This document shows positions 1 through 5,896 of a stretch of 7,232 nt of DNA, one piece after another. Source of the stretch: Desulfurobacterium sp. (GTDB lineage Bacteria > Aquificota > Aquificia > Desulfurobacteriales > Desulfurobacteriaceae); contig QNYI01000003.1 of assembly GCA_003978805.1 (NCBI GenBank), forward strand, positions 1-7,232. The letters are read 5' to 3'. Numbering within the stretch: the stretch's first letter is position 1; each line of letters opens with the position of its first letter. The position numbers and the translations under genes are program-made. Under the pieces are notes generated by a model. It was not told the DNA's origin. It saw only the letters and a program-made list of their open reading frames with translations, and did not search any database.

Positions 1-168
1 TTTTCTGCTTTTTCACAGTGAGTAATGAGAATCATCTTCAAAGCTGTTGAAAAAGAATCCATTTTTGAAAAGAAATCAATATAGAATTTTAATCTTTCAA
101 TGCTTTCATGAGCAGGATACAGGAAGAGTATTCCATCAAAGTGCTGTCCTACTATTTCCCAGATGAAG
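1..168 (-). other. Non-MinD tail fused in frame to MinD; resembles an MglA/COG2229-like small GTPase core
   Basis: This is the part of the minD frame after residue 115. It reads FDFIWEIVGQHFDGILFLYP, then about 35 residues ending in MILITHCEKAE. The pattern of an aromatic/WE motif, a hydrophobic strand with DG, an amphipathic helix and another hydrophobic strand (MILIT) matches the stretch between G3 (PG-x-E-x-F) and G4 (NKxD) of MglA/SRP-receptor-beta-like bacterial GTPases. The G4 motif itself is not intact (THCE instead of NKxD). G+C is 54 of 165 bases (33%) in 1-165, against 87 of 180 (48%) in 181-360. The frame has no stop over all 168 bases despite low GC, so it is probably real coding sequence. 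The junction falls at EKFDF, a tract that both families could share. The family assignment is from memory and tentative. Confidence 0.45.
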
Positions 169-512
169 TCAAACTTTTCTCGGAGCTTTTCAACGATATT
201 TACGAGATCCCCCGGTTTAACGGCGCTTTTATCTTTGGTTTGGGCGGCCGGGAGTAGGAACAGGTTCTTGGTTCGTTTGTCCTTTACTAAAGCTTTCTCT
301 ACGGGACAGACGCCTTCTATGACGTGAACGATATCGTAGACGATTCTGTTTTCAAGGCCGAGAATGAGGTCAAGGTTCCTGAGGCCGATGTCCGCGTCTA
401 TCGCCACTACTTTATAGCCCTTTGCTGCAAGTGCGGTTGCTATGTTGGCCGTTACCGTGCTTTTACCAACTCCTCCCTTTCCCGACGTTATGCATATTAC
501 CTTGTCTGCCAT
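1..512 (-). CDS. minD: Septum-site ATPase MinD, N-terminal part (partial; runs off the left edge, with an anomalous tail)
   Basis: The frame starts at the ATG at 510-512 and stays open to the window edge, giving 170 complete codons. Residues 1-115 are clearly MinD: the deviant Walker A GKGGVGKS lies at 11-18, the switch I region IDADIGLRNLD at 38-48, and the MinD-typical segments GLENRIVYD and LFLLPAAQTKDKSAV follow. MinD is a membrane-cycling ATPase that recruits MinC and blocks FtsZ-ring formation at the wrong sites. The start overlaps the minC stop in a TAATG arrangement, so translation is probably coupled. From about residue 115 the protein no longer matches MinD: the expected deviant Walker B/switch II segment (hydrophobics, then D-S/C-P-A-G) is absent and is replaced by unrelated AT-rich coding sequence (separate entry). 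No shifted frame restores MinD. I am sure of the N-terminal call but not that the full frame encodes a working MinD. Confidence 0.85.
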   Translation of the reverse strand, partial: MADKVICITSGKGGVGKSTVTANIATALAAKGYKVVAIDADIGLRNLDLILGLENRIVYDIVHVIEGVCPVEKALVKDKRTKNLFLLPAAQTKDKSAVKPGDLVNIVEKLREKFDFIWEIVGQHFDGILFLYPAHESIERLKFYIDFFSKMDSFSTALKMILITHCEKAE

Positions 513-1168
513 TATCTCCCCTTCTTTTCGTTTTGAGGTTCTAATTTGATTTCTCCGTCCTTTACTTTTACTCTAAAATTTACGTACTTTTCGTTTCTAT
601 CAAAGATGAGTTCCTTACCGCAGAGTTCTAACCTCGGAGCCTGAAAGAAGAGAGCTCTAACCTCCCCGCTGGTTTTCCCAATACCGGCCTTAACGGTTCC
701 CCTCAGGTTACCCAGAACGTAAACGTTTCCCCCGGCTTCAATCTCTGCACCGGGGTTGACGTCGCCCATTACTACTAAATCTCCCGTTGACGTTATTTTA
801 TCTCCTGAGCGGAGGGTCTTCCTCACGAACTTTATCTCTTCAGTCTCGGCTCTATCCTTCTCCTTTTCAAGTTCCATGCTTGAGAGGTCGCAGGGTACGT
901 TCAGCTTTATGCAGAGCTCCCTATTTTCCTTTAAGTTGGTTTTCAGTCCGCAGAATGTCAACTCTTCCATGCCTTCCAAGAAGTCGGTAAGTTCTTTTAC
1001 CTCTTCCTCTTTAAGAGTTTTATTCTCTACTGAAATTATAAACCTTGCTCCCCGTAGTAGCTGTTTTTTCTCAAGGATGAACTTCTTTATTTCTTCAACG
1101 TTGAAGCTGTTTTCATCCGTAAGGAGCTCTATGGCGATGATGTTTGTTCCCCTCAGCTTAAACTTCAT
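512..1168 (-). CDS. minC: Septum site-determining protein MinC
   Basis: A 218-residue protein of normal MinC length. Residues 1-95 form the variable N-terminal domain that acts on FtsZ. Residues 100-112 are a charged linker. Residues 113-218 are the well conserved beta-helical MinC C-domain, with RSGDKI at 121-126, then GDVNPGAEIEAGGNVYVLG and LRGTVKAG through residue 162. The C-domain dimerises and binds MinD, which brings the FtsZ antagonist to the membrane. The ATG at 1166-1168 has an AAGGGA ribosome site 10 bases upstream; an ATG five bases earlier is out of frame and meets a stop after two codons. The stop overlaps the minD start by one base. The gene is transcribed away from the polyamine operon across a gap of only 57 bp. 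Family assignment is firm because of the C-domain; the N-domain alone would not be diagnostic. Confidence 0.93.
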   Translation of the reverse strand: MKFKLRGTNIIAIELLTDENSFNVEEIKKFILEKKQLLRGARFIISVENKTLKEEEVKELTDFLEGMEELTFCGLKTNLKENRELCIKLNVPCDLSSMELEKEKDRAETEEIKFVRKTLRSGDKITSTGDLVVMGDVNPGAEIEAGGNVYVLGNLRGTVKAGIGKTSGEVRALFFQAPRLELCGKELIFDRNEKYVNFRVKVKDGEIKLEPQNEKKGR

Positions 1169-1216
1169 TTCATAAAATTCCCTTGTCGTTATTTGAGGTC
1201 AATTCTACCAATTTTT

Positions 1217-1225
1217 GGGGGTGGT
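1217..1225 (+). promoter_or_regulatory. Ribosome binding site deciding the speB start
   Basis: GGGGGTGGT lies immediately before the ATG at 1226. It resembles the anti-SD complement GGAGGTG with one G-U wobble. The TTG at 1193, which would add 11 residues, has no comparable purine-rich site upstream, so 1226 is preferred. Confidence 0.55.
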
Positions 1226-2032
1226 ATGGAGTTCCTGTGTGCCTCTTCTGAAGGGAGGATTTCCATCTTTGGAGTACCCTTTGACGCAACTACCTGTTTT
1301 AGGCCGGGAGCTCGCTTTGGCCCCGATGGCGTTAGGTTCTTCTCAGAAAACCTTGAGGACTACAGCCCTGAGCTTGATAGAAGCCTCTTTAATGTAGCCT
1401 TTAAGGACTTGGGGAACGTTGAAGTTCCCTCTTCACCGGAAGGAATGGTTAAAGCTGTAGAGTTGTTTATGGAGGACGTAGAGGTACCGGTAGTAATCGG
1501 AGGGGAGCACTCCGTTACCTATCCTGTGGTTAAATCCCTCGTTGACCGCTACGGCGAGGTTACCGTTGTCCAGTTTGATGCCCACGCAGACCTCAGGGAT
1601 GAGTATACCGGGACGAGGTTTTCCCACGCCTGCGTTATGAGGAGGATTCTGGAGCTCGGTTGTTCTCTGGTTCAGGTGGGAATCAGAAGTGGAACGAGGG
1701 AAGAGTTTGAGCTTATGAGGAGCTCTGAGAGGATAACCTACTTGAGGAGTCTAAGGGAACTTCCCGAATTTCTCGGCCGAATAAACACGCCGGTGTACTT
1801 TACCGTTGACGTTGACTTCTTTGACCCAGCCTTTGCTCCCGGAACGGGAACTCCAGAGCCGGGAGGTTTCTCTCCGCTTGAATTCTTTGAGGTGATTTAT
1901 AAATTACCTCCTGCACTGGACGTAGTCGGATTTGACGTTGTTGAAATCTCTCCTCCCCTTGACCCGTCGGGAATTACCCAGATGCTCGGGGCAAAGATTG
2001 TTAGGGAGCTCATCTTAAGTTTTTGGGGGTAG
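1226..2032 (+). CDS. speB: Agmatinase-family ureohydrolase (agmatinase or N1-aminopropylagmatine ureohydrolase)
   Basis: A 268-residue ureohydrolase with the complete di-manganese site. GGEHS gives His95, FDAHADLRD gives Asp118, His120 and Asp122, and FTVDVDFFDPAFAPGTG gives Asp195 and Asp197. His134 in SHACVMRR matches the substrate-side His of agmatinases, and GVPFDATTCFRPGARFGP is the usual N-terminal signature. The enzyme removes urea from agmatine to give putrescine or, as in Thermus thermophilus, from N1-aminopropylagmatine to give spermidine. The second role is attractive because speE follows directly, but the sequence alone does not decide it. The ATG at 1226 is chosen over an in-frame TTG at 1193 because GGGGGTGGT directly precedes it; family members normally start close to this point. 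It is the first gene of speB-speE-bpsA, with a 2-bp gap to speE. Confidence 0.92.
   Translation: MEFLCASSEGRISIFGVPFDATTCFRPGARFGPDGVRFFSENLEDYSPELDRSLFNVAFKDLGNVEVPSSPEGMVKAVELFMEDVEVPVVIGGEHSVTYPVVKSLVDRYGEVTVVQFDAHADLRDEYTGTRFSHACVMRRILELGCSLVQVGIRSGTREEFELMRSSERITYLRSLRELPEFLGRINTPVYFTVDVDFFDPAFAPGTGTPEPGGFSPLEFFEVIYKLPPALDVVGFDVVEISPPLDPSGITQMLGAKIVRELILSFWG
2025..2030 (+). promoter_or_regulatory. Ribosome binding site for speE, overlapping the speB stop
   Basis: GGGGGT at 2025-2030 runs into the speB TAG at 2030-2032 and lies four bases before the GTG at 2035. The same T5G5T string precedes the speB start (1212-1222). It favours the GTG at 2035 over the TTG at 2023, which would lie inside the site itself. 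Confidence 0.5.
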
Positions 2033-2034
2033 CT

Positions 2035-2901
2035 GTGGAGCTCTGGTTTACCGAAGTTTACGAAGGCGAAGGAATGGACTTAAAGGGAACGGCTTTAAAA
2101 TTTAAGGCTAAAAGTGCCATCTCGGCCAAAACTCCCTTTCAGGAGATTCTCCTCCTTGACACTGTAGACTTTGGAAAGATGCTCGTCCTTGACGGCGCAG
2201 TTCAGACAACTGAGAGGGACGAGTTTATATACCATGAGATGATAGTCCATCCAGCGCTTTTTACCCTTGGTAGGAGACCTCAGAACGTCCTCGTTATTGG
2301 TGGTGGTGACGGTGGAACCGTTAGGGAGGTCTTAAAACACGATCCCCAAAGGGTTGACATGGTTGAGATAGATAGGGAAGTGGTTGAGTTCGCAAAGAGG
2401 GAGCTCCCTACCATCTCTTCTTCCCTCAGTGACGAGAGGGTTAACCTGACCTTTGAAGACGGGAGAGAGTTTGTGAAAGGGAAAGAAGGGGTTTACGACG
2501 TCATAATCGTTGACTGTTCAGATCCTATAGGCCCTTCAAAGGTTCTCTACGAAGAAGGGTTCTACAGGGATGCAAAGAGAGCCCTCAAAGAGGACGGCAT
2601 TTTTGTGACGCAGTCAGAGTCTCCCTTTGCCCAAAACAGAGTTCATAGAAAAGTTGTTGAAGAGTTAAGAAAGGTATTTCCCGTAGTTAGGCCGTACCTT
2701 GCCTTCATTCCAACCTATCCCTCGGGTATGTGGAGTTTCACTATCGGTTCTGTGAATGCCGATCCCTTGGCTATAGAGAAGGAAGAGCTCAAGGAGAGGT
2801 ACATTGAGCTTGTTAAAGATAAGGGAGAGCTCAAGTACTACAATCCCGACGTTCACTACGGAGCCTTTGCTATTCCAAACTTTGTATATAGGGAGGAGTA
2901 A
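2035..2901 (+). CDS. speE: Spermidine synthase-type aminopropyltransferase
   Basis: This enzyme transfers the aminopropyl group of decarboxylated SAM to putrescine, agmatine or another polyamine. From the GTG start it has 288 residues and begins MELWFTE, the usual SpeE N-terminus, which supports 2035 rather than the TTG at 2023. Visible motifs are QTTERDEFIYHEM (58-69, amine-side Tyr66/His67), the nucleotide-binding GGGDGG at 89-94, EID at 111-113 that binds the dcSAM ribose, DCSDPIGP at 160-167 with the putative catalytic Asp160, and the acceptor-site IPTYPSGMWSF near 225-235. All key residues are present. It is the middle gene of the polyamine operon, 2 bp after speB and 2 bp before bpsA, so translation is probably coupled. 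Which amine it prefers cannot be read from the sequence; the neighbours fit either spermidine from putrescine or aminopropylagmatine from agmatine. Confidence 0.94.
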   Translation: MELWFTEVYEGEGMDLKGTALKFKAKSAISAKTPFQEILLLDTVDFGKMLVLDGAVQTTERDEFIYHEMIVHPALFTLGRRPQNVLVIGGGDGGTVREVLKHDPQRVDMVEIDREVVEFAKRELPTISSSLSDERVNLTFEDGREFVKGKEGVYDVIIVDCSDPIGPSKVLYEEGFYRDAKRALKEDGIFVTQSESPFAQNRVHRKVVEELRKVFPVVRPYLAFIPTYPSGMWSFTIGSVNADPLAIEKEELKERYIELVKDKGELKYYNPDVHYGAFAIPNFVYREE

Positions 2902-2903
2902 AG

Positions 2904-3956
2904 ATGGAGATACTTGAGCAGATTGCCAAAGAAGCTGAAGCAAACACCCAAGTCCCCGCCTACAGAAGGAGCGTTGAGAAGGTAATCGCAGCCGTTATGT
3001 CCTCTTCAAACTTCTGGAGGATCGTTGACCTTTCTGACGAACCCCTTCCCCTCGTTGCGGAAATTTTAAAGCTCCTTAATAAGCGTGACCTTGTTGCCTT
3101 TGAGGGAACACAGATTCTCCTCACAGAGGCAGGAGCAGAGCTTGCAAAGAAAGCGGGAATTGAACCCTTTGCGTCCCACAGATGTCCCACCTGTAAAGGA
3201 AGGAGCGTTGTTATTGACGAATTAAAAAGTGCCTATGAGAAGTTCCTCAAAATACAGGAGAACAGACCCCCTGCCATCCACCAGTACGACCAAGGTTACG
3301 TTACGCCCGAAAACACCTTTGCAAGGGTAGCCCTTGCTGATGACAGGGGAGACCTTAGGGGTAAGAACGTTATCGTTCTTGGTGACGATGACTTGATGAG
3401 CATCGCTTTAGCGCTTACAGGCCTGCCGGCTAAGGTAACCATCCTTGAAATTGATGAAAGGCTTGTAAACTTCATTAAGGAAGTATCTGAAGAGTACAAC
3501 CTAAACATTGACGCGAGAGTTCACGACTTAAGGGAGCCCCTTCCGGAGGACGTTGTAGGCGCTTACGATACCTTCTTTACAGACCCGCCTGAAACGGTTG
3601 AGGCTATCAAGGCTTTTGTCGGTAGGGGAGTAGCAACACTTAAAGGGGAAAGGTGCGCCGGGTACTTCGGCGTTACAAGGAGGGAGTCCTCCCTTGACAA
3701 GTGGAGCAGGATTCAGAAAGTCCTCCTTGACATGGGACTTGTAATCACCGACCTCCTCCACAACTTCAACGAGTACGTAAACTGGGACTACTACCAAGAG
3801 ATGAGGGGTTGGCAGCTTACTCCTGTTAAAGAACCTCCTAAGGACATCTGGTATAGGTCAACTCAGTTTAGGGTTGAGACAGTTAGGGGCTTTAAAGGCT
3901 TTAACGATCCGATTGTCGGTGACATCTACAACGACGCAGAGAGCTCCACAACCTAA
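2904..3956 (+). CDS. bpsA: N4-bis(aminopropyl)spermidine synthase (branched-chain polyamine synthase)
   Basis: A 350-residue protein matching BpsA of Thermococcus and Thermus in length and layout. The first roughly 85 residues look like a winged-helix domain (the ILKLLNKRDLVAFEGTQ region). A Cys pair, HRCPTCKGR, follows at 92-100. The Rossmann-like catalytic domain contains VIVLGDDDLMSIALAL with the GDDD motif at 160-163, the ribose-side LEIDERL at 181-187, and TDPPET at 226-231; the GDDD and PPET segments form the dcSAM/polyamine site in the characterised enzymes. BpsA adds two aminopropyl groups to the inner nitrogen of spermidine, giving a branched quaternary polyamine that protects DNA and RNA in hyperthermophiles. 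The ATG at 2904 follows the strong site GGGAGGAG at 2891-2898, 2 bp after the speE stop. It is the last gene of the operon, followed by a hairpin terminator. Confidence 0.93.
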   Translation: MEILEQIAKEAEANTQVPAYRRSVEKVIAAVMSSSNFWRIVDLSDEPLPLVAEILKLLNKRDLVAFEGTQILLTEAGAELAKKAGIEPFASHRCPTCKGRSVVIDELKSAYEKFLKIQENRPPAIHQYDQGYVTPENTFARVALADDRGDLRGKNVIVLGDDDLMSIALALTGLPAKVTILEIDERLVNFIKEVSEEYNLNIDARVHDLREPLPEDVVGAYDTFFTDPPETVEAIKAFVGRGVATLKGERCAGYFGVTRRESSLDKWSRIQKVLLDMGLVITDLLHNFNEYVNWDYYQEMRGWQLTPVKEPPKDIWYRSTQFRVETVRGFKGFNDPIVGDIYNDAESSTT

Positions 3957-3963
3957 GTATTCT

Positions 3964-3990
3964 GGGCAGGCTCAGCCCTGCCCTTTTTCT
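3964..3990 (+). terminator. Rho-independent terminator of the polyamine operon
   Basis: Eight bases after the bpsA stop, GGGCAGG and CCTGCCC form a perfect 7-bp stem around a 6-base loop (3964-3983), followed at once by TTTTTCT. A longer T-rich tract near 4001-4024 continues downstream. The T-tract lies only on the plus-strand side, so it serves bpsA rather than the converging tRNA gene. Confidence 0.85.
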
Positions 3991-4031
3991 ACGTAAGGGA
4001 GTTTTCGTTTTTTTATTTTTCTTTTAAGAAG

Positions 4032-4107
4032 TGGTGCTGGCGGGGGGGCTCGAACCCCCGACCTGGGCATTACGAGTGCCCCGCTCTGCCAGCTGAGCTA
4101 CGCCAGC
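4032..4107 (-). tRNA. tRNA-Thr (anticodon CGT), 3' CCA encoded
   Basis: A complete 76-nt cloverleaf. The acceptor stem is GCTGGCG/CGCCAGC with discriminator A and an encoded CCA at 4032-4034. The D stem is GCTC/GAGC, and the anticodon stem GGGCA/TGCCC encloses the loop CTCGTAA. The T stem is GGGGG/CCCCC with loop TTCGAGC. Bases 34-36 (4074-4072) are CGT, which reads the threonine codon ACG. Every stem is fully Watson-Crick and GC-rich, as expected in a thermophile. The gene starts 21 bp after the stop of the small membrane protein gene on the same strand and may be read from the same transcript. I see no convincing promoter of its own in the gap and no terminator after it on this strand. Confidence 0.97.
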
Positions 4108-4128
4108 AATTTGTAGCTATAAATATAG

Positions 4129-4380
4129 TCAATTCTTCTCCTCTTTGCAGTACTTTTCAAGGAGAGAGGGTACTCCCAACTTGTGTAGAAGGATTGAGGA
4201 AGGACATAGTCCGGTGATGGCGTAGAACATGAGCATAAATCCTACAAAGGCTGTAAAGTAGAGGAAGTTTTTGTTAACTGTTAGCCCTAAGATTACGCTG
4301 CCGAAAACGAAAATTCCCGCAAGAAGAGAAGTTATCCTCTCTACGTACCAGCTATCCGTTTTCGCCCTGTATATCGGCAT
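4129..4380 (-). CDS. Small DUF2892/YgaP-like inner-membrane protein
   Basis: An 83-residue protein that fits the DUF2892 (YgaP transmembrane) family: it has a short polar N-terminus ending in WYVERITSLLAG, a hydrophobic segment at about 16-35, a second at about 41-60 running into AITGLCPSS, and a charged C-terminus. The conserved CP near residue 58 sits at the end of the second helix, as in YgaP-like proteins. Its function is unknown; in some proteins this domain is fused to rhodanese. The ATG at 4380 is chosen because AAGGAGGAGGG (4396-4386) lies at ideal spacing. An upstream ATG at 4449 would add 23 residues that are only a shadow of the preceding gene. The gene overlaps the end of that gene by 29 bp, so the two are probably translationally coupled. 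Confidence 0.75.
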   Translation of the reverse strand: MPIYRAKTDSWYVERITSLLAGIFVFGSVILGLTVNKNFLYFTAFVGFMLMFYAITGLCPSSILLHKLGVPSLLEKYCKEEKN

Positions 4381-5092
4381 CTCTTCCCTCCTCCTTAGGG
4401 TAGATGGTTTGGCACTCTGAAGGGATAGTCCTGTAAAGCTCCTCTGCACCTATAAATTTACTTCCAAAACAGATACCTGCAAATTCTCCCGTATCGGTAA
4501 ATACAAAGCCGTTGTCCGTGCAGTTGCCGTTAAACGCGTTAAAGTTCAAGTTCCCTTTCTCGTCAGGTGTAACGAGTATACCTTTTCCTTCTAACTTTCC
4601 GCGGTGAATTTCGGGAGGCCAGATACCTTTTATAGTGTAGCTGATATCAACTATTCCGTCCTCGCATAGGTAAACTCTTTCAGGCCTTTCTAAAACTGTA
4701 TCGTCAGAGATGTAGGTTCTGATAAAAGGCCATTCCATTGTTGAAAAGGTTATGAGGTGTACCTCTGTTCCGTTGCTAACGCCTTTAACTTTGAGGATGA
4801 GGGCAGGGTGGTAAACGATTCCTTCTTTTATTTTCTTGAAGGACGAGGAAATTTTCTTGTTTATCTCATCTTCTAAGGTTGTGTTTTCCTCCGGGATGTT
4901 TCCGGGAGTGTAGGTAGAGCTCTCTTTGGAGCTCTCCCTTTTCTGAGTTCCCGTGTCCGAGAGCTCCTTTGTCTCCGCATACCTTGTGTTTACAATGGCT
5001 TTGTCAGACGGATAGAAGGCAACTATAACACCTATTGAGATAGCTATCACTGCGGAAAGGAAAACCATTAAAATATCAAGGAGTCTGTTCAT
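4352..5092 (-). CDS. Hypothetical protein with one N-terminal membrane anchor and an extracytoplasmic domain
   Basis: I do not recognise this 246-residue protein. Residues 5-27 form one hydrophobic segment (LDILMVFLSAVIAISIGVIV) without a lipobox, so it is probably anchored with the rest in the periplasm. Residues 38-80 are a Ser/Thr/Glu/Lys-rich linker. Residues 85-230 form a beta-rich domain with four cysteines (143, 191, 208, 227). The stretch GNCTDNGFVFTDTGEFAGI at 189-207 faintly recalls the GNSGGPVF...G.VVGI end of trypsin-like proteases, but no catalytic serine stands in that position and I see no clear His/Asp partners, so a catalytic role is not supported. The ATG at 5092 follows AGAGGA and overlaps the end of the TPR lipoprotein gene by 17 bp; its own end overlaps the DUF2892-like gene by 29 bp. 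The overlaps suggest that the three envelope proteins are made together. Confidence 0.7.
   Translation of the reverse strand: MNRLLDILMVFLSAVIAISIGVIVAFYPSDKAIVNTRYAETKELSDTGTQKRESSKESSTYTPGNIPEENTTLEDEINKKISSSFKKIKEGIVYHPALILKVKGVSNGTEVHLITFSTMEWPFIRTYISDDTVLERPERVYLCEDGIVDISYTIKGIWPPEIHRGKLEGKGILVTPDEKGNLNFNAFNGNCTDNGFVFTDTGEFAGICFGSKFIGAEELYRTIPSECQTIYPKEEGRDADIQGENG
4386..4396 (-). promoter_or_regulatory. Strong ribosome binding site fixing the start of the DUF2892-like gene
   Basis: On the minus strand AAGGAGGAGGG lies inside the 3' end of the preceding gene. Its AGGAGG core is nine bases from the ATG at 4380. It decides between that start and the longer frame beginning at 4449. Confidence 0.75.
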
Positions 5093-5888
5093 TTAGTTCC
5101 TCTAATTTTAGTTTTGCTTTTATTCCCAGTTCACTTTCGGGGTTTACTTCCATGCACTTCTTAAAGTACCTTTTTGAGAGTCTGCGTTTGTTCTCTTTTA
5201 GGTATATTTCTGCAAGGGCACAGTAAGGGTACTGGAGCTTAGGGTAGAGGCCTATAAGCCTAAAGTAAATTTCTTTTGCCCTCTCCGTTTTCCCCTCACT
5301 TTCGGAAAGTTTTGCAAGCTCTATGTAGGCCGGTATGTAGTCTGGGTTGTTCCTTAGAGCTCTCAGCAGGTTTTTTTCCGCCTCCCTTTTCTTGCCCTCC
5401 TTTAAGTCAAGGAGGGCTAAACGGTAGTAAGCGACTTCAGGAGTTAGGTAGAGGGGATTGGAGAGTGCTTTGTTGTAGTACTCCCTCGCCTTTTGGTAGT
5501 TACCCCTTTCCTCGTAGACGATTCCGAGGTTTAAGTAGCTTTCAGAGAAGTCCCTCTTGAGCTTTATGGCTTTCCTAAAGTTTTCTTCAGCTTTTACGAG
5601 GTCTCCCCGCTTTAAGAAGGCGACCCCGATGGCGTTGTATATCTTGGGGTCTCTCGGGGAGAGCTCCTTGGCCTTAAAGAGGTAGTTGAGGGCTAAAGGT
5701 ATCTCGTCCAGCCTAAGGTACGAAATGCCTATCTGGTAGTAACCTTCTGCTTTCTCTTTTGGTGAAGGTTTCGTAGTCTGCGGTGGAGGAGGTGGTGGAG
5801 CTGGTCTAACCTGCTTTTGTCCCCCCGAAAGGGAAAAGCAGGAAGTTGTTGCCAGCGCCGTTAAAGCTAAAGCGATTATTTTTCTCAT
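5076..5888 (-). CDS. TPR lipoprotein, PilF/PilW-like
   Basis: A 270-residue exported protein. Residues 1-16 are a short signal peptide ending at a lipobox-like ATTSC with Cys17. A proline-rich linker follows (29-43, with a run of six prolines). Six TPR units then occupy about 47-80, 81-114, 115-148, 151-184, 185-218 and 219-252, with clear consensus pieces such as YNAIGVAFLKRGDLVKAEEN and YLNLGIVYEERGNYQKAREY. A lipoprotein with six TPRs of this size fits PilF/PilW, the pilotin that helps the type IV pilus secretin assemble in the outer membrane. No pilus gene is adjacent, so a general TPR adaptor role remains possible. The ATG at 5888 has AGGAAGGG directly before it, 8 bp after the folE stop. 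The lipobox has Thr rather than Leu at -3, which is less common. Confidence 0.82.
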   Translation of the reverse strand: MRKIIALALTALATTSCFSLSGGQKQVRPAPPPPPPQTTKPSPKEKAEGYYQIGISYLRLDEIPLALNYLFKAKELSPRDPKIYNAIGVAFLKRGDLVKAEENFRKAIKLKRDFSESYLNLGIVYEERGNYQKAREYYNKALSNPLYLTPEVAYYRLALLDLKEGKKREAEKNLLRALRNNPDYIPAYIELAKLSESEGKTERAKEIYFRLIGLYPKLQYPYCALAEIYLKENKRRLSKRYFKKCMEVNPESELGIKAKLKLEELNEQTP

Positions 5889-5896
5889 CCCTTCCT

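Noticed and set aside
324..536. Open plus-strand frame of 70 codons opposite minD
   Set aside because: Antisense to the conserved Walker A and switch I of MinD; no ribosome site and no family resemblance.
756..1175. Open plus-strand frame of 139 codons opposite minC
   Set aside because: It is antisense to a well conserved MinC C-domain and its protein is Ser/Phe/Leu-rich without any recognisable motif; a mirror of minC codon use.
1193..1225. TTG start giving an 11-residue longer SpeB
   Set aside because: No ribosome site precedes it, and the added residues include the translation of the T5G5 ribosome-site region of the ATG at 1226. It cannot be wholly excluded.
3991..4031. Minus-strand terminator after the tRNA
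   Set aside because: The T-rich tract is on the plus strand; on the minus strand the sequence is A-rich and the hairpin at 3964-3983 is not followed by T residues.
4108..4131. Promoter for the tRNA (TTGACT and TATATT on the minus strand)
   Set aside because: The two boxes overlap each other and cannot form a pair with 16-18 bp spacing; AT-rich sequence alone is not enough.
4381..4449. 23-residue N-terminal extension of the DUF2892-like protein
   Set aside because: It lies wholly inside the preceding gene in another frame, while a strong AGGAGG supports the ATG at 4380.
5780..5805. GGT/GGA repeat as a microsatellite or G-quadruplex
   Set aside because: It is simply the minus-strand proline codons of the TPR lipoprotein linker, with mixed codons and runs too short for a strong quadruplex.
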